Source of the DNA: Chryseobacterium soldanellicola | GTDB lineage: Bacteria; Bacteroidota; Bacteroidia; Flavobacteriales; Weeksellaceae | DNA: 64,000 bases | Direction of reading: 5' to 3' | Assembly: GCF_900100115.1 (NCBI RefSeq) | Contig: NZ_FNKL01000001.1 | Coordinates: 434,001 to 498,000, forward strand | In this document: positions 11,145-19,746 of the stretch, one piece after another | Numbering within the stretch: position 1 is the first letter of the stretch | Layout: the number at the start of each line of letters is the position of its first letter | Notes under the pieces: model-generated | What the model saw: only the letters and a program-made list of their open reading frames with translations | What the model was told of the DNA's origin: nothing | Database searches by the model: none | Program-made: the position numbers and the translations under genes

Positions 11145-11576
11145 TTATTTGATTAATTTAATACCTACTGCAGAAAAACCTTTAGGAGATTTTTCCTTTT
11201 CAAATGATACCTTATTACCTTTTTTAATCTCGTCAATACAGTTATTGGTGTGAAAGAAAAGATTTTCCTTCGTTTTATCTTCTGTGATAAATCCATAACC
11301 TTTGTCGCTAAAAAATGTAACGATCCCGGATTTTACAACTTCTTCAGCCTCAATAGGAGCTGCCCCAAGCTGTATTTCTTCAGGATTGATTTCATAAGCA
11401 ACATTATCAGGAGGTGTCGTCGTGAGCTGACCGTTTGAGTCTACATACATAAACATTTCGTCAAGACTTTTTCCTTTGTCATTGCTTGATTTGCGCTCTT
11501 CACGACGCATTACTTTTTCCTTTTGTTTTTGAACTTTTTTCTTAAAATTTTCTTTTTTAGAGAAAGAATCCGCCAT
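11145..11576 (-). CDS. Cold-shock-domain protein with basic N-terminal tail
   Basis: 143 residues. The C-terminal about 62 residues (from about 82) are a cold-shock domain: GIVTFFSDKGYGFITED with the RNP1-like KGYGFI and RNP2-like LFFHTNN, so it should bind single-stranded RNA or DNA. The first 45 residues are very rich in Lys, Arg and Glu (KKENFKKKVQKQKEKVMRRE) and probably add nucleic-acid affinity. This is longer than the about 65-residue classical CspA and matches the extended form common in Bacteroidetes. The 351-bp upstream gap could hold a long leader as in other cold-shock genes, but I see no decisive structure in it. Confidence 0.85.
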   Translation of the reverse strand: MADSFSKKENFKKKVQKQKEKVMRREERKSSNDKGKSLDEMFMYVDSNGQLTTTPPDNVAYEINPEEIQLGAAPIEAEEVVKSGIVTFFSDKGYGFITEDKTKENLFFHTNNCIDEIKKGNKVSFEKEKSPKGFSAVGIKLIK

Positions 11577-11889
11577 ATATTTTTTAAAATTTAATTGTTT
11601 CTGAAGTTATTTTACTTTAAAGATAGGTAATAAAACCTTACAATGAATACCTCTTTATAAAAAGAGATGCAAAGTTTCTTAATTGCTTTTATTTGTCTGA
11701 GTTGATTGTTCAGAGAACTGAAAAAAATTGAAAACTGAGAAAATTGTATTCTAAATAATCACAACACTGCAAAGCAGAGAATATCTTTAAGCAACAAATA
11801 TACGTAAAATATCTATACAAAACAAGTGCTTGCCGAGATAAATAATTGAATCTCAATATATTTTAAAGACCTTAATAGTTTCTGTTTTA
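11577..11889. other. Non-coding gap between cold-shock gene and pnp terminator
   Basis: AT-rich with no open frame of note on either strand. It should contain the promoter and leader of the minus-strand cold-shock gene. A CAAAGTTT stretch near 11674 (TTTG on the minus strand) is the only -7-like element; I see no good -33 box. Confidence 0.4.
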
Positions 11890-11921
11890 AATAAAAAAAC
11901 CACCGAAAATTTCGATGGTTT
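11890..11921 (-). terminator. Terminator of pnp
   Basis: Minus-strand stem AAACCA-T-CGAA / TTCG-G-TGGTTT (one mismatch) followed by a T-run, 6 nt past the pnp stop codon. Confidence 0.8.
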
Positions 11922-11927
11922 ATATTT

Positions 11928-14120
11928 TTAAGCCTGTTCTGTCGGTTTATCACCTTCAGGTCTGGCCTGTTGTTGTTCCTGTCTTGGCTTTTGCTCCGGT
12001 CTTGGAGGTCTTGGCAACAAAACTTTACGGGAAAGCTTCATTTTCTTACGGTCATCATAACCCATGAATTTCACCTCTACTTCATCACCTTCTTTATAAG
12101 GTACTTTATCTAGGCGTGCCCATTCAATTTCAGAAATGTGAAGTAAGCCTTCCGTTCCTTTTGCAATCGCTACAAAAGCACCGAAATCCATCACTTTCAC
12201 CACTTTTCCTTGGTACACTTCACCTACTACAGGTACGAAAGTAATTTCGTTGATTTTTGCAATAGCAGCGTTGATCTTCTCTCTGTCTGTTCCTGCAATT
12301 TCGATACGTCCGATTTCACCAACTTCTTCAATGGCAATAACTGTATCTGTATCTTTTTGTAACTGTTGAATGATTTTTCCACCAGGTCCGATTACCGCAC
12401 CGATAAAATCTTTAGAAATCTCCAGTACAACCATTTTCGGAGCGTGAGGCTTCACATCCGGTCTTGGTGCAGAGATTGTTTCTGTGATTTTATTTAAAAT
12501 GTGTAATCTTCCGTCTCTTGCCTGCATTAAAGCTTTTTCCATGATGTCCATAGAAAGTCCCTGGATTTTAATATCCATCTGGCAAGCCGTGATCCCGTCT
12601 GCAGTTCCCGTTACTTTAAAGTCCATATCCCCCAAGTGATCTTCATCTCCTAAGATATCAGAAAGCACGGTGAATTTACCTGATTTTGTATCCGTGATCA
12701 ATCCCATTGCAATCCCTGAAACCGGTTTTGTAATCTGTACACCCGCATCCATTAATGCTAATGTTCCTGCACAAACTGTTGCCATTGAAGACGAACCGTT
12801 TGATTCTAAAATATCAGATACAATTCTGATCGTGTATGGGTTTTCAGCAGGAATAACTGCCTGTAAAGCTCTCTGGGCCAAGTTTCCGTGTCCTACTTCT
12901 CTTCTTGAAGTTCCTCTTAAAGGCCTTGCTTCACCTGTTGAGAATGGAGGGAAATTATAATGCAGGAAGAATTTTTCGTCGTAATTTGCCATTACGCTGT
13001 CTACCATGTTTGCATCTTTTACAGAACCTAATGTTACAGCCGTTAAAGACTGAGTTTCACCTCTTGTAAACACTGCAGAACCGTGAGCTCCCGGAAGATA
13101 GTCAATTTCTGACCAGATCGGGCGGATCGTTTGAGGATCACGACCATCAAGACGGATATTGTCTTCTAAGATCATCTGACGCATGGCTTCTTTTTCTACA
13201 TCATGATAATATACTTTTACGAAAGGAGTTACTCTTTCCAATTCTTCTGGATTATCAACATACTGCGCTAAAAATTCTTCACGTACCGCTTTGAATTTTT
13301 CTCCTCTTTCTTCTTTACCGGAAGGAGTTCTTGCTACTTCATATACTTTATCGTAAGTTTCTTTCCACACTTTTTCACGGATCGCTTCATCGTGATTTTC
13401 GTGAGAATATTCTCTTTTTGGTAAAGATTTGCCTACTTTTTCAGCTAATCTTTCCTGAGCTTCGATTTGTTTTTTAATTTCAGCATGACCGAAGATGATT
13501 GCTTCCAGCATTTCCTGCTCAGAAATCTCCTTCATCTCCCCTTCCACCATTACGATTGAATCTTTAGTCGCTCCAACCATAATATCAAGCTCTGAATTTT
13601 TAAGATCTTCATAACTTGGGTTAATAGAAAGCTGACCGTCGAATCTTACCACTCTTACCTCAGACATTGGCCCGTTAAAAGGAATATCCGTGATTGCGAT
13701 CGCAGCAGAAGCCGCTAAACCGGCTAAATCATCAGGAATAGACTGGCCGTCATAAGAAATTAATGAAATCATTACCTGAACTTCCGCGTGGAAATCTTCA
13801 GGGAAAAGAGGGCGTAGAACTCTGTCTACCAAACGCATTGTTAAAATTTCCTGATCTGAAGGTCTTGCCTCTCTACGGAAAAAGTTTCCGGGAATTTTAC
13901 CTCCAGCATAAAATTTTTCTCTGTAATCTACTGTTAATGGTAAAAAATCTACACCAGGATTTGCTTCTTTATTGGCCACAACTGTTGCTAAAAGCATTGT
14001 TCCGCCCATTTTTACTACCACAGATCCGTCAGCCTGCTTAGCCAGCTTCCCTGTTTCAATTGTGATTTCTCTGCCGTCTGCAAGAGTAATCGTTTCTGTA
14101 AACGCTTGAGGTATACTCAT
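11928..14120 (-). CDS. pnp: Polyribonucleotide nucleotidyltransferase (PNPase)
   Basis: 730 residues, full length. PNPase degrades RNA 3' to 5' by phosphorolysis and works in the RNA degradosome. Two RNase PH-like domains are visible (about 10-230 and 310-545; the first has [23 protein letters not shown], the second [23 protein letters not shown]). These are followed by a KH domain (about 560-625, [15 protein letters not shown]) and an S1 domain (about 632-703, [27 protein letters not shown]). A Pro/Gln/Arg/Glu-rich tail of about 27 residues ends the protein. It lies downstream of rpsO, the classic bacterial order, but has its own leader and promoter because a terminator separates the two. 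Confidence 0.97.
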   Translation of the reverse strand: MSIPQAFTETITLADGREITIETGKLAKQADGSVVVKMGGTMLLATVVANKEANPGVDFLPLTVDYREKFYAGGKIPGNFFRREARPSDQEILTMRLVDRVLRPLFPEDFHAEVQVMISLISYDGQSIPDDLAGLAASAAIAITDIPFNGPMSEVRVVRFDGQLSINPSYEDLKNSELDIMVGATKDSIVMVEGEMKEISEQEMLEAIIFGHAEIKKQIEAQERLAEKVGKSLPKREYSHENHDEAIREKVWKETYDKVYEVARTPSGKEERGEKFKAVREEFLAQYVDNPEELERVTPFVKVYYHDVEKEAMRQMILEDNIRLDGRDPQTIRPIWSEIDYLPGAHGSAVFTRGETQSLTAVTLGSVKDANMVDSVMANYDEKFFLHYNFPPFSTGEARPLRGTSRREVGHGNLAQRALQAVIPAENPYTIRIVSDILESNGSSSMATVCAGTLALMDAGVQITKPVSGIAMGLITDTKSGKFTVLSDILGDEDHLGDMDFKVTGTADGITACQMDIKIQGLSMDIMEKALMQARDGRLHILNKITETISAPRPDVKPHAPKMVVLEISKDFIGAVIGPGGKIIQQLQKDTDTVIAIEEVGEIGRIEIAGTDREKINAAIAKINEITFVPVVGEVYQGKVVKVMDFGAFVAIAKGTEGLLHISEIEWARLDKVPYKEGDEVEVKFMGYDDRKKMKLSRKVLLPRPPRPEQKPRQEQQQARPEGDKPTEQA

Positions 14121-14135
14121 AAATTTTCGTCTCTT

Positions 14136-14152
14136 GTACTCCGTATGAGTAC
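14136..14152 (-). promoter_or_regulatory. Hairpin in pnp leader
   Basis: Perfect inverted repeat GTACTC/GAGTAC with a 5-nt loop, 16 nt before the pnp start codon. In E. coli the pnp leader forms a stem cut by RNase III for autoregulation; whether this smaller hairpin has a related role is unknown. Confidence 0.45.
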
Positions 14153-14185
14153 GATTAATATTTAAACTATTTAAATTTTCGTTTG

Positions 14186-14193
14186 CAAAGGTA
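14186..14193 (-). promoter_or_regulatory. -7 box of pnp promoter
   Basis: TACCTTTG on the minus strand fits the Bacteroidetes TANNTTTG element, about 66 nt before the pnp start. No TTG is seen at the -33 position, so the call rests on the -7 box and its place. Confidence 0.5.
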
Positions 14194-14299
14194 ATATATT
14201 ATAACGATTTTTTAAATTTTTAGCAGTAAAATATCAATTAATGACCTTAAATTTTATCAAAAACGAAGTATAAATTATGTATTTAAAATTAAACAGCCG

Positions 14300-14332
14300 A
14301 AAACAAAAAAGCAACCTCTTTCGAAGTTGCTT
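14300..14332 (-). terminator. Terminator of rpsO
   Basis: Minus-strand AAGCAACTTCGAAAGAGG TTGCTT stem (one mismatch) followed by a T-run, about 20 nt after the rpsO stop. Confidence 0.8.
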
Positions 14333-14353
14333 CTATTTGAAAATCTTTGTAGA

Positions 14354-14623
14354 TTATTTTCTTAAACCTAATTCAGCAATAATTGCTCTATATCTTGCGA
14401 TATCTTTTTTCTTAAGATAATCCAATAAGCTTTTTCTTTTACCTACTAATTTTACCAAAGATCTTTCAGTATTGAAGTCATGACGATTAGCCTTCAAATG
14501 CTGAGATAAGTGATTGATTCTGTAAGTAAAAAGAGCTACCTGTCCTTCAGCGCTCCCTGTGTCTTGTGCAGATTTTCCGTGCTTTGCGAAAATTTCCGCT
14601 TTTTTTTCTGTTGTTAAGTACAT
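14354..14623 (-). CDS. rpsO: 30S ribosomal protein S15
   Basis: 89 residues, exactly the bacterial S15 length. It binds 16S rRNA early in small-subunit assembly. Recognisable stretches: DTGSAEGQVALFTYRINHLS (21-40), HLKANRHDFNTERSLVKLVGKR and LLDYLKKKDIARYRAIIAELGLRK at the C-terminus. Upstream of pnp as in many bacteria, with its own strong promoter and terminator. Confidence 0.97.
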   Translation of the reverse strand: MYLTTEKKAEIFAKHGKSAQDTGSAEGQVALFTYRINHLSQHLKANRHDFNTERSLVKLVGKRKSLLDYLKKKDIARYRAIIAELGLRK

Positions 14624-14658
14624 TCCAATATTGTTTAATGATTATTATGTAACGGCTG

Positions 14659-14688
14659 CAAAATTACAATTATTTTTCGATTCCGCAA
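14659..14688 (-). promoter_or_regulatory. Promoter of rpsO
   Basis: On the minus strand TTG (14688-14686), 19-nt spacer, TAATTTTG (14666-14659): a complete match to the Bacteroidetes primary sigma consensus TTG-N17-19-TANNTTTG, ending 36 nt before the rpsO start. Confidence 0.75.
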
Positions 14689-14773
14689 ACATTATTGATT
14701 CCGTATATTGAATTTAATAGAAAAAAATGTTAAAAAGTTCTTAAAAAAATTATGCCATCCGATTAAAAGACAG

Positions 14774-14781
14774 TAATTTTG
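14774..14781 (+). promoter_or_regulatory. -7 box for the gene at 14796
   Basis: TAATTTTG fits TANNTTTG and lies 14 nt before the ATG, implying a very short leader. The -33 region shows no TTG. Confidence 0.45.
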
Positions 14782-14795
14782 CAAATGAATTACAA

Positions 14796-15347
14796 ATGAG
14801 GAAAGTTTTAATTTTTACAGCATTTACTTCTCTCTTATTGGTCGGTACAATTTTGATAAAAGCTCAGAAAAACATCGATAATAAGACCAAGAAAGTCCTA
14901 TACTTCAATCCTGAGGTAAATCCCGATATTGAGGAAATCAAAGAGCCTACGAATAATGCCTTTTTCAGTGCCGTTTCCGATAATTTGAGCGGCAGAAAAA
15001 ATAAAATGCTGAAAACTGAAGTTCAGGTTTCTTTTGACAGCATTGACAAACAGACCATTGTGGATTACTGCATCAATAATGACGCTGATTTTGCCGTAGT
15101 TCCAAAAGTGAAATACTTCAAAGTAGGAATCGGCAAATACGTTTTCTCCAACCAGGTTGTGGTAAGCATGAAACTTTTTGACGCCGAAGGAAACCTTTTA
15201 ACACAAACCGATTACGATACATACCGTAAAAATATCCGGTTGCTCGGCTCAACGGTAAATTCCGTGAAAATAGGAACCAACGGAGCTATTAAAGATATTC
15301 TTAAAAAATTGAGAAAAATAAAACCTTCTTCCGAGATTGGGTTTTAA
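14796..15347 (+). CDS. Exported or membrane-anchored protein, unknown function
   Basis: 183 residues. An N-terminal hydrophobic segment (VLIFTAFTSLLLVGTILIKAQ) is a signal peptide or anchor. The rest is soluble and mixed alpha/beta: SVDNL/GRKNKMLKTEVQ-like polar region, then VDYCINNDADFAVVPKVKYFKVGIGKYVFSNQVVVSMKLFDAEGNLL, which reads as a strand-rich domain in which a subunit collects a parameter of the form 'ADFAVVPKV...VSMKLFDAEG', reminiscent of small periplasmic lipoprotein-like domains. I do not recognise a family. No catalytic motif is visible. Convergence with nothing; it precedes mgtE by 160 bp on the same strand, probably independently transcribed. Confidence 0.6.
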   Translation: MRKVLIFTAFTSLLLVGTILIKAQKNIDNKTKKVLYFNPEVNPDIEEIKEPTNNAFFSAVSDNLSGRKNKMLKTEVQVSFDSIDKQTIVDYCINNDADFAVVPKVKYFKVGIGKYVFSNQVVVSMKLFDAEGNLLTQTDYDTYRKNIRLLGSTVNSVKIGTNGAIKDILKKLRKIKPSSEIGF

Positions 15348-15479
15348 TTCAGTTCAATATTAATATTTTTAGTGTAATAACTAAAAATTGACAATTCGTT
15401 ATTATCAATTCAGGATTTACGTTACGCTTAATTAATCCTTAAATTTCGCACATCATTCGCCAGTCTTAAAAATTTGGGT

Positions 15480-15487
15480 TATTTTTG
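15480..15487 (+). promoter_or_regulatory. -7 box of mgtE promoter
   Basis: TATTTTTG matches TANNTTTG, 20 nt before the TTG start codon of mgtE. A transcript starting about 7 nt downstream would have a leader of only about 10-15 nt. The -33 region is weak. Confidence 0.45.
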
Positions 15488-15507
15488 CATATCAAAAAAA
15501 TGACGTT

Positions 15508-16830
15508 TTGAATTCCAGAGACGAACTTGTTTTCAACCCTGCCGATATTGCCGAAACTCTCAGTGCCCTTCATGCTGACGAGAGACTGTTGGCATTCCTG
15601 AAAGTTCCGAAAGAATACAAAGCGGAAGTTTTTTCTCATCTAGATCCTGATTTCCAGGAAGAAACCATAAGAAGTATCGGAAGCGATGAAGTTTCCGAGA
15701 TTTTGAATGCGATGACTCCCGATGACAGGACCGCATTGTTTGAGGATTTCCCGGATGAACTGATTAAATATTCAATTAATCATCTTAACCCGCAGGAAAG
15801 AAGGATTGCTTTAAAATTGTTAGGCTATAATTCGGATTCCATTGCGCGTTTGATGACTCCTTATTATATCCAGATCAGAAAAGAATGGACGGTCAAAAGA
15901 TGTCTCCAGCAGATCAAAAAAGTGGGAAAAAGAGTGGAAACAATGAACCATCTTTATGTGGTTGACGAAAGAAACCGCCTGATCGATGATATTGCTTTGG
16001 GAAGCTTATTATTGGCAGAAGAAGACACTTTGATTTCGGATATGACTGACAATCATTTCGTTGCCATTACCACTGTTACTTCAAAAGAAGATGCCGTTAC
16101 GTATTTTGAAAAATACGACAGAACTGCCCTTCCGATCATCACAGAAGCCGGAGTTTTGGTAGGAATCGTAACAATTGATGACATTCTCGATCAGATTGAA
16201 CAACAAAATACCGAAGATATTCAAAAATTCGGGGGTCTTGAAGCCCTGGATCTGCCTTATACACAGACTTCTCTTATCGAAATGGTAAAAAAGAGAGGAA
16301 TGTGGCTGATTATCCTATTTTTCTCTGAAATGTTGACCGCCTCTGCAATGGGTTATTTTGAAGATGAAATTCAAAAAGCGGTTGTTTTGGCTTTATTTGT
16401 TCCGTTGATTATTTCAAGCGGAGGAAATTCCGGTTCACAGGCTGCAACACTGATTATCAGGGCGATGGCGCTTCAGGAAATTGGCTTAAAAGACTGGTGG
16501 TACGTCATGAAAAAAGAGATTTTTACAGGATTATTTCTTGGTGGAGTTCTCGGAATCATTGGTTTTTTAAGAATCATGATCTGGCACGAAACAGGAATCT
16601 TTAATTATGGAATGTATTGGCCTTTTGTAGGCTTAAGCGTGGGCGTTTCTTTAGTATTGATCGTACTTTGGGGAACACTTTCAGGTTCAATGGTTCCATT
16701 TATATTAAAAAAATTAAAACTTGACCCTGCGACTTCTTCCGCACCATTTGTAGCAACTTTGGTAGACGTTACGGGTTTAATTATCTATTTCTCAGTGGCC
16801 GGACTTTTCTTAACCGGAAAACTTTTGTAA
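15508..16830 (+). CDS. mgtE: Magnesium transporter MgtE
   Basis: 440 residues, family-typical. N-terminal superhelical Mg2+-sensing domain (about 1-130; [20 protein letters not shown]), two CBS repeats (about 130-250; [18 protein letters not shown] and [25 protein letters not shown]) and a C-terminal channel with five membrane helices. The channel holds [21 protein letters not shown] (about 301-321), the pore motif, and [23 protein letters not shown] near the end. Start: the only in-frame option near the expected N-terminus is TTG at 15508. An ATG at 15500 is in another frame and ends after three codons (see findings). Confidence 0.92.
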   Translation: MNSRDELVFNPADIAETLSALHADERLLAFLKVPKEYKAEVFSHLDPDFQEETIRSIGSDEVSEILNAMTPDDRTALFEDFPDELIKYSINHLNPQERRIALKLLGYNSDSIARLMTPYYIQIRKEWTVKRCLQQIKKVGKRVETMNHLYVVDERNRLIDDIALGSLLLAEEDTLISDMTDNHFVAITTVTSKEDAVTYFEKYDRTALPIITEAGVLVGIVTIDDILDQIEQQNTEDIQKFGGLEALDLPYTQTSLIEMVKKRGMWLIILFFSEMLTASAMGYFEDEIQKAVVLALFVPLIISSGGNSGSQAATLIIRAMALQEIGLKDWWYVMKKEIFTGLFLGGVLGIIGFLRIMIWHETGIFNYGMYWPFVGLSVGVSLVLIVLWGTLSGSMVPFILKKLKLDPATSSAPFVATLVDVTGLIIYFSVAGLFLTGKLL

Positions 16831-16856
16831 TTTTAAGCAACATCTAAAACCGTAAA

Positions 16857-17594
16857 ATGAAAGTTGTTTCTCTTGTACCCTCGATTACCGAGGCATTATT
16901 CGATTTGGGCTTAACTGAAAATGAAGTTATCGGAAGAACAAAATTCTGTATTCATCCTGAAGAAAAAGTAAAAAACGTAGCCATCATCGGTGGAACGAAA
17001 AATATTAATATTGATAAAATTAAAGCATTACAACCGGATGTAATTCTTGCCAATAAAGAAGAAAATGTTAAAGAACAGGTTGAGGCTTTAATGCAGGATT
17101 TTAAAGTAATTGTCACGAATGTTGAAAATATTGAAGACAATTATTATTTGCTGAAAAATTTAGGGAAAATCTTTAATAAAGAAGAAAAAGCGCAATCATT
17201 CAACCTTAAAATTTATGATGTTCTGAATCAGGCAAAAATTGATTCACCAATAAAAGTAGCTTATCTGATCTGGAAAAATCCTTATATGACGATCGGTTCG
17301 GATACTTTTATTCATAAAATTTTGACGGAAATCGGATTTGAGAATATTTTTAAAGATAAAAAACGTTATCCTGAAATTCAGGTTGAAGATCTGGCTGAAG
17401 CTGAACTGATCATGCTTTCTTCCGAACCTTTTCCTTTCAAAGAAAAACATATTGAAGAATTAAGAGAATTTTATCCCGATAAAAAGATTATGATCGTGGA
17501 TGGAGAGGCTTTTTCCTGGTATGGGACGCATATTGCGAAATGTGGGGATTATTTCAAAGGATTGATTTCTGAGGTAGAATCAATTTCTTTTTAA
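16857..17594 (+). CDS. BtuF-like substrate-binding protein without signal peptide
   Basis: 245 residues of the periplasmic-binding-protein group with a long backbone helix (cobalamin/iron-chelate binding; PF01497). Landmarks are the opening VVSLVPSITEALFDLG (3-18), NINIDKIKALQPDVILANKEEN (about 49-70), GSDTFIHKILTEIGFENIF (about 148-166) and SSEPFPFKEKHIEEL. There is no signal peptide, as in many bacterial 'cobalamin-binding' homologues of this short type, which are thought cytoplasmic or mis-named. No transporter genes are adjacent and I see no B12 riboswitch upstream. It follows mgtE by 26 bp and may be co-transcribed with it. Confidence 0.8.
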   Translation: MKVVSLVPSITEALFDLGLTENEVIGRTKFCIHPEEKVKNVAIIGGTKNINIDKIKALQPDVILANKEENVKEQVEALMQDFKVIVTNVENIEDNYYLLKNLGKIFNKEEKAQSFNLKIYDVLNQAKIDSPIKVAYLIWKNPYMTIGSDTFIHKILTEIGFENIFKDKKRYPEIQVEDLAEAELIMLSSEPFPFKEKHIEELREFYPDKKIMIVDGEAFSWYGTHIAKCGDYFKGLISEVESISF

Positions 17595-17650
17595 ACACAA
17601 ATTCCACAAATATTTTCACAGATAGCACCAATATTTTGATAGTTTAAGTT

Positions 17651-17698
17651 TTGGCTAAAGCCGATTGATTGTTAATTATAAAACGGGCTAAAGCCCGT
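17651..17698. repeat. GGCTAAAGCC-type palindrome repeat
   Basis: Two small palindromes in tandem: TTGGCTAAAGCCGA (17651-17664) and ACGGGCTAAAGCCCGT (17683-17698). Related sequences occur at 29133-29170 and, partially, near 44625. A dispersed family with no coding capacity. Confidence 0.7.
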
Positions 17699-17737
17699 TC
17701 CTATTGATAAAATTCTAGTAAAATTTCTTCGATAAAC

Positions 17738-17769
17738 ATAAAAAGACTCCGGCTCTTCGAGCCGGAGTC
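17738..17769 (-). terminator. Terminator of the GAF gene
   Basis: Eleven-base-pair perfect GC-rich stem GACTCCGGCTC with 3-nt loop; T-run on the minus strand, 32 nt past the GAF stop. Confidence 0.85.
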
Positions 17770-17800
17770 AATATTTTAAATAACTTTTATAAGAATTTAA

Positions 17801-18250
17801 TTATAAAATCTTGGAAACTTCGTTACAAAGCCATTCCAGTAATTCTCTGTCTTCAGCTGTAAAAGGATCAATTGTATGAGAATCAATATCAATCTGCCCG
17901 ATGTTTTTTCCGTCTTTGAAGATCGGAACTACGATTTCAGCTTTTGTATCGATGGAGCAGCTTAGATAATTATCCTGCTGATGAACATCCGGAACCACAA
18001 ATGTTTCATTGGAAACCGCAACCTGTCCGCAAATCCCCTTTCCATAAGGAATAATATCGTGATCTGTCGGTGCTCCAACGTATGGCCCGAGCTTTAACTC
18101 ATCTTTATCGCCGTTTTTGAAATAGAAGCCTGTCCAGTTGAAATAAGATATTTCCTGATCCAGCAAATGGCAAACTTTCTGAAGTTTTTCTTCTGTATTA
18201 TGTTTCGGACTTTCAAGGATTGACGAAAGTCTTTTCTTTAATTCTGACAT
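17801..18250 (-). CDS. GAF-domain protein, fRMsr-like
   Basis: 149 residues, single GAF domain resembling free methionine-(R)-sulfoxide reductase. Characteristic stretches: FNWTGFYFKNGDKDELKLGPY (about 37-57), YGKGICGQVAVSNETFVVPDV, LSCSIDTKAEIVVPIFKDGKNIGQIDIDS. Compared with E. coli fRMsr, the cysteines equivalent to Cys94 (GKGICG) and catalytic Cys118 (LSCS) are present. The position of Cys84 (GPF..xAC in E. coli) is occupied by Thr-Asp (APTDHD). Enzyme activity is therefore plausible but not certain. It follows the next gene upstream by only 14 bp, suggesting an operon with the 475-residue protein. Confidence 0.75.
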   Translation of the reverse strand: MSELKKRLSSILESPKHNTEEKLQKVCHLLDQEISYFNWTGFYFKNGDKDELKLGPYVGAPTDHDIIPYGKGICGQVAVSNETFVVPDVHQQDNYLSCSIDTKAEIVVPIFKDGKNIGQIDIDSHTIDPFTAEDRELLEWLCNEVSKIL

Positions 18251-18264
18251 TTTTATTATTGTTT

Positions 18265-19692
18265 TTAAGAGAATTGTTTTAGTGAAAGCTCTTCTTTGTA
18301 GCCGAACATTCCACGCTCTTTTATCATCTCTGCAACACCTTCAGGAACCTGATTTTCCCAGCCTTTGATGTTACAGGCTATTTTTCTCAAAATCTCTCTT
18401 GAGTATATTTCCAGGAATTCCGGATTGTGATTTTTAATGTCAACAATACGATTGTTATGCTTGAAATATTTATAAAGCTCTTTCAGGTTTTCTTCGACCT
18501 TAAGATTATCAGAATCCAGCAATTCGTGAGTTTCAGGATCTTTGTAAGGATACAAATAGACTCTCATTCCGTTTCTGAAAAACTTACCGAAAGCCTCCAG
18601 AATTCCACCAGATAAATTTTTATAATATTTTTCATCAAACACCATCAACAGGTTATTTACTCCCATTGCAACTCCGATATTTCCACTTGTATAGGAAGCA
18701 AAATAATCAATAAGTCGGTAATATTCAGAATAATTTGAGACAATTACGGTATATCCTAATTTTCCGAGAACATCCACCCTGTCCAGGAAATCACGCTCAT
18801 CAATATCCCCGTCTGCACGAAGGTTTGAAATGGTAATTTCAATTAAAACTTCCGTTTCTTCCTGTGTACAGGCTGCGTCTTGCATGAACATTTCAAGGCC
18901 GTTTTGGAGCATGTCGATATTCACTTTTGTTACGGGCCTGAAACTACCTCTTACCGCAAAAATATTTTTCTTATATAAAATATCCGCAGGAAGCATATTG
19001 TTTCCCTGAGAATTAAAAATCACCGCATCAGTCATTCCATGTTTTACCAACTGTAACGACATCAGCCTGTTATCAACATAGGCAAAAGCCGGTCCGCTGA
19101 AATCGATCATATCAATTTCAAGGTTATCGGTTGCCACATCATCGTAAAGAGACTCGATCAGTCTTCTTGGGTTATCGAAATAAGTAAAAGCTCCGAAAAT
19201 AAGGTTTACCCCAAGATTCCCGAGAGTTTCCTGCTGTAAAGTCGCATCATTTTCATTGAATTTTACGTGGATTACAATTTCGTTATAATCTTCATTTTCT
19301 TTCACCTGAAAACGGATTCCTACCCAGCCATGACCTCTTACCGTCTTGTCGAAATTAATGGTAGTAACCGTATTTGCGTAAGAAAAAAACTTTCTGTTCG
19401 GGTTGTTTTCTCTGGAAATCCTTTCTTCAATTAAAGCAACTTCATAGCGAAGCATTTTTCGAAGTCTGTTTTGGGTAACGTATCTGTTTTTAACCTCTTT
19501 TCCGTAGATGGCATCACTAAAATCTTTGTCGTAAGCAGACATCGCCTTAGCAATTGTGCCAGAAGCTCCCCCTGCTCTAAAAAAATGCCGAACAGTCTCC
19601 TGCCCTGCTCCAATTTCCGCGAAAGTACCATAAATAGTAGGATCTAGATTAATTGTTAATGCTTTTTGTTTAGGAGTTAGTTTCTGATACAT
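18265..19692 (-). CDS. Conserved 475-residue protein, unknown function
   Basis: 475 residues, cytoplasmic by composition (no signal peptide or membrane segment). The N-terminus has KALTINLDPTIYGTFAEIGAGQETVRHFFRAGGASGTIAKAMSAYD, and later SYANTVTTINFDKTVRGHGWVGIRFQ and NLGVNLIFGAF. It is a recognisable conserved family in Bacteroidetes and cyanobacteria that I have seen labelled as unrelated things (TonB-dependent receptor, nicotinate-nucleotide adenylyltransferase). Neither fits: there is no beta-barrel signal, and no adenylyltransferase HxGH motif is visible. I leave it as unknown. Upstream of the GAF gene in a likely two-gene operon; a 54-bp gap divides it from the divergent MBL-fold gene. 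Confidence 0.75.
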   Translation of the reverse strand: MYQKLTPKQKALTINLDPTIYGTFAEIGAGQETVRHFFRAGGASGTIAKAMSAYDKDFSDAIYGKEVKNRYVTQNRLRKMLRYEVALIEERISRENNPNRKFFSYANTVTTINFDKTVRGHGWVGIRFQVKENEDYNEIVIHVKFNENDATLQQETLGNLGVNLIFGAFTYFDNPRRLIESLYDDVATDNLEIDMIDFSGPAFAYVDNRLMSLQLVKHGMTDAVIFNSQGNNMLPADILYKKNIFAVRGSFRPVTKVNIDMLQNGLEMFMQDAACTQEETEVLIEITISNLRADGDIDERDFLDRVDVLGKLGYTVIVSNYSEYYRLIDYFASYTSGNIGVAMGVNNLLMVFDEKYYKNLSGGILEAFGKFFRNGMRVYLYPYKDPETHELLDSDNLKVEENLKELYKYFKHNNRIVDIKNHNPEFLEIYSREILRKIACNIKGWENQVPEGVAEMIKERGMFGYKEELSLKQFS

Positions 19693-19746
19693 TAGGACAT
19701 TAAATTTTTCGTAAATTTACCAAAATTAAACCAACCTCAAAAGAAA

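Noticed and set aside
15500..15511. ATG at 15500 as the mgtE start
   Set aside because: Different frame; stops after three codons as the sequence stands.
16857..17594. Cobalamin transport operon with riboswitch
   Set aside because: Only the BtuF-like gene is present; no transporter genes and no recognisable B12 element upstream.
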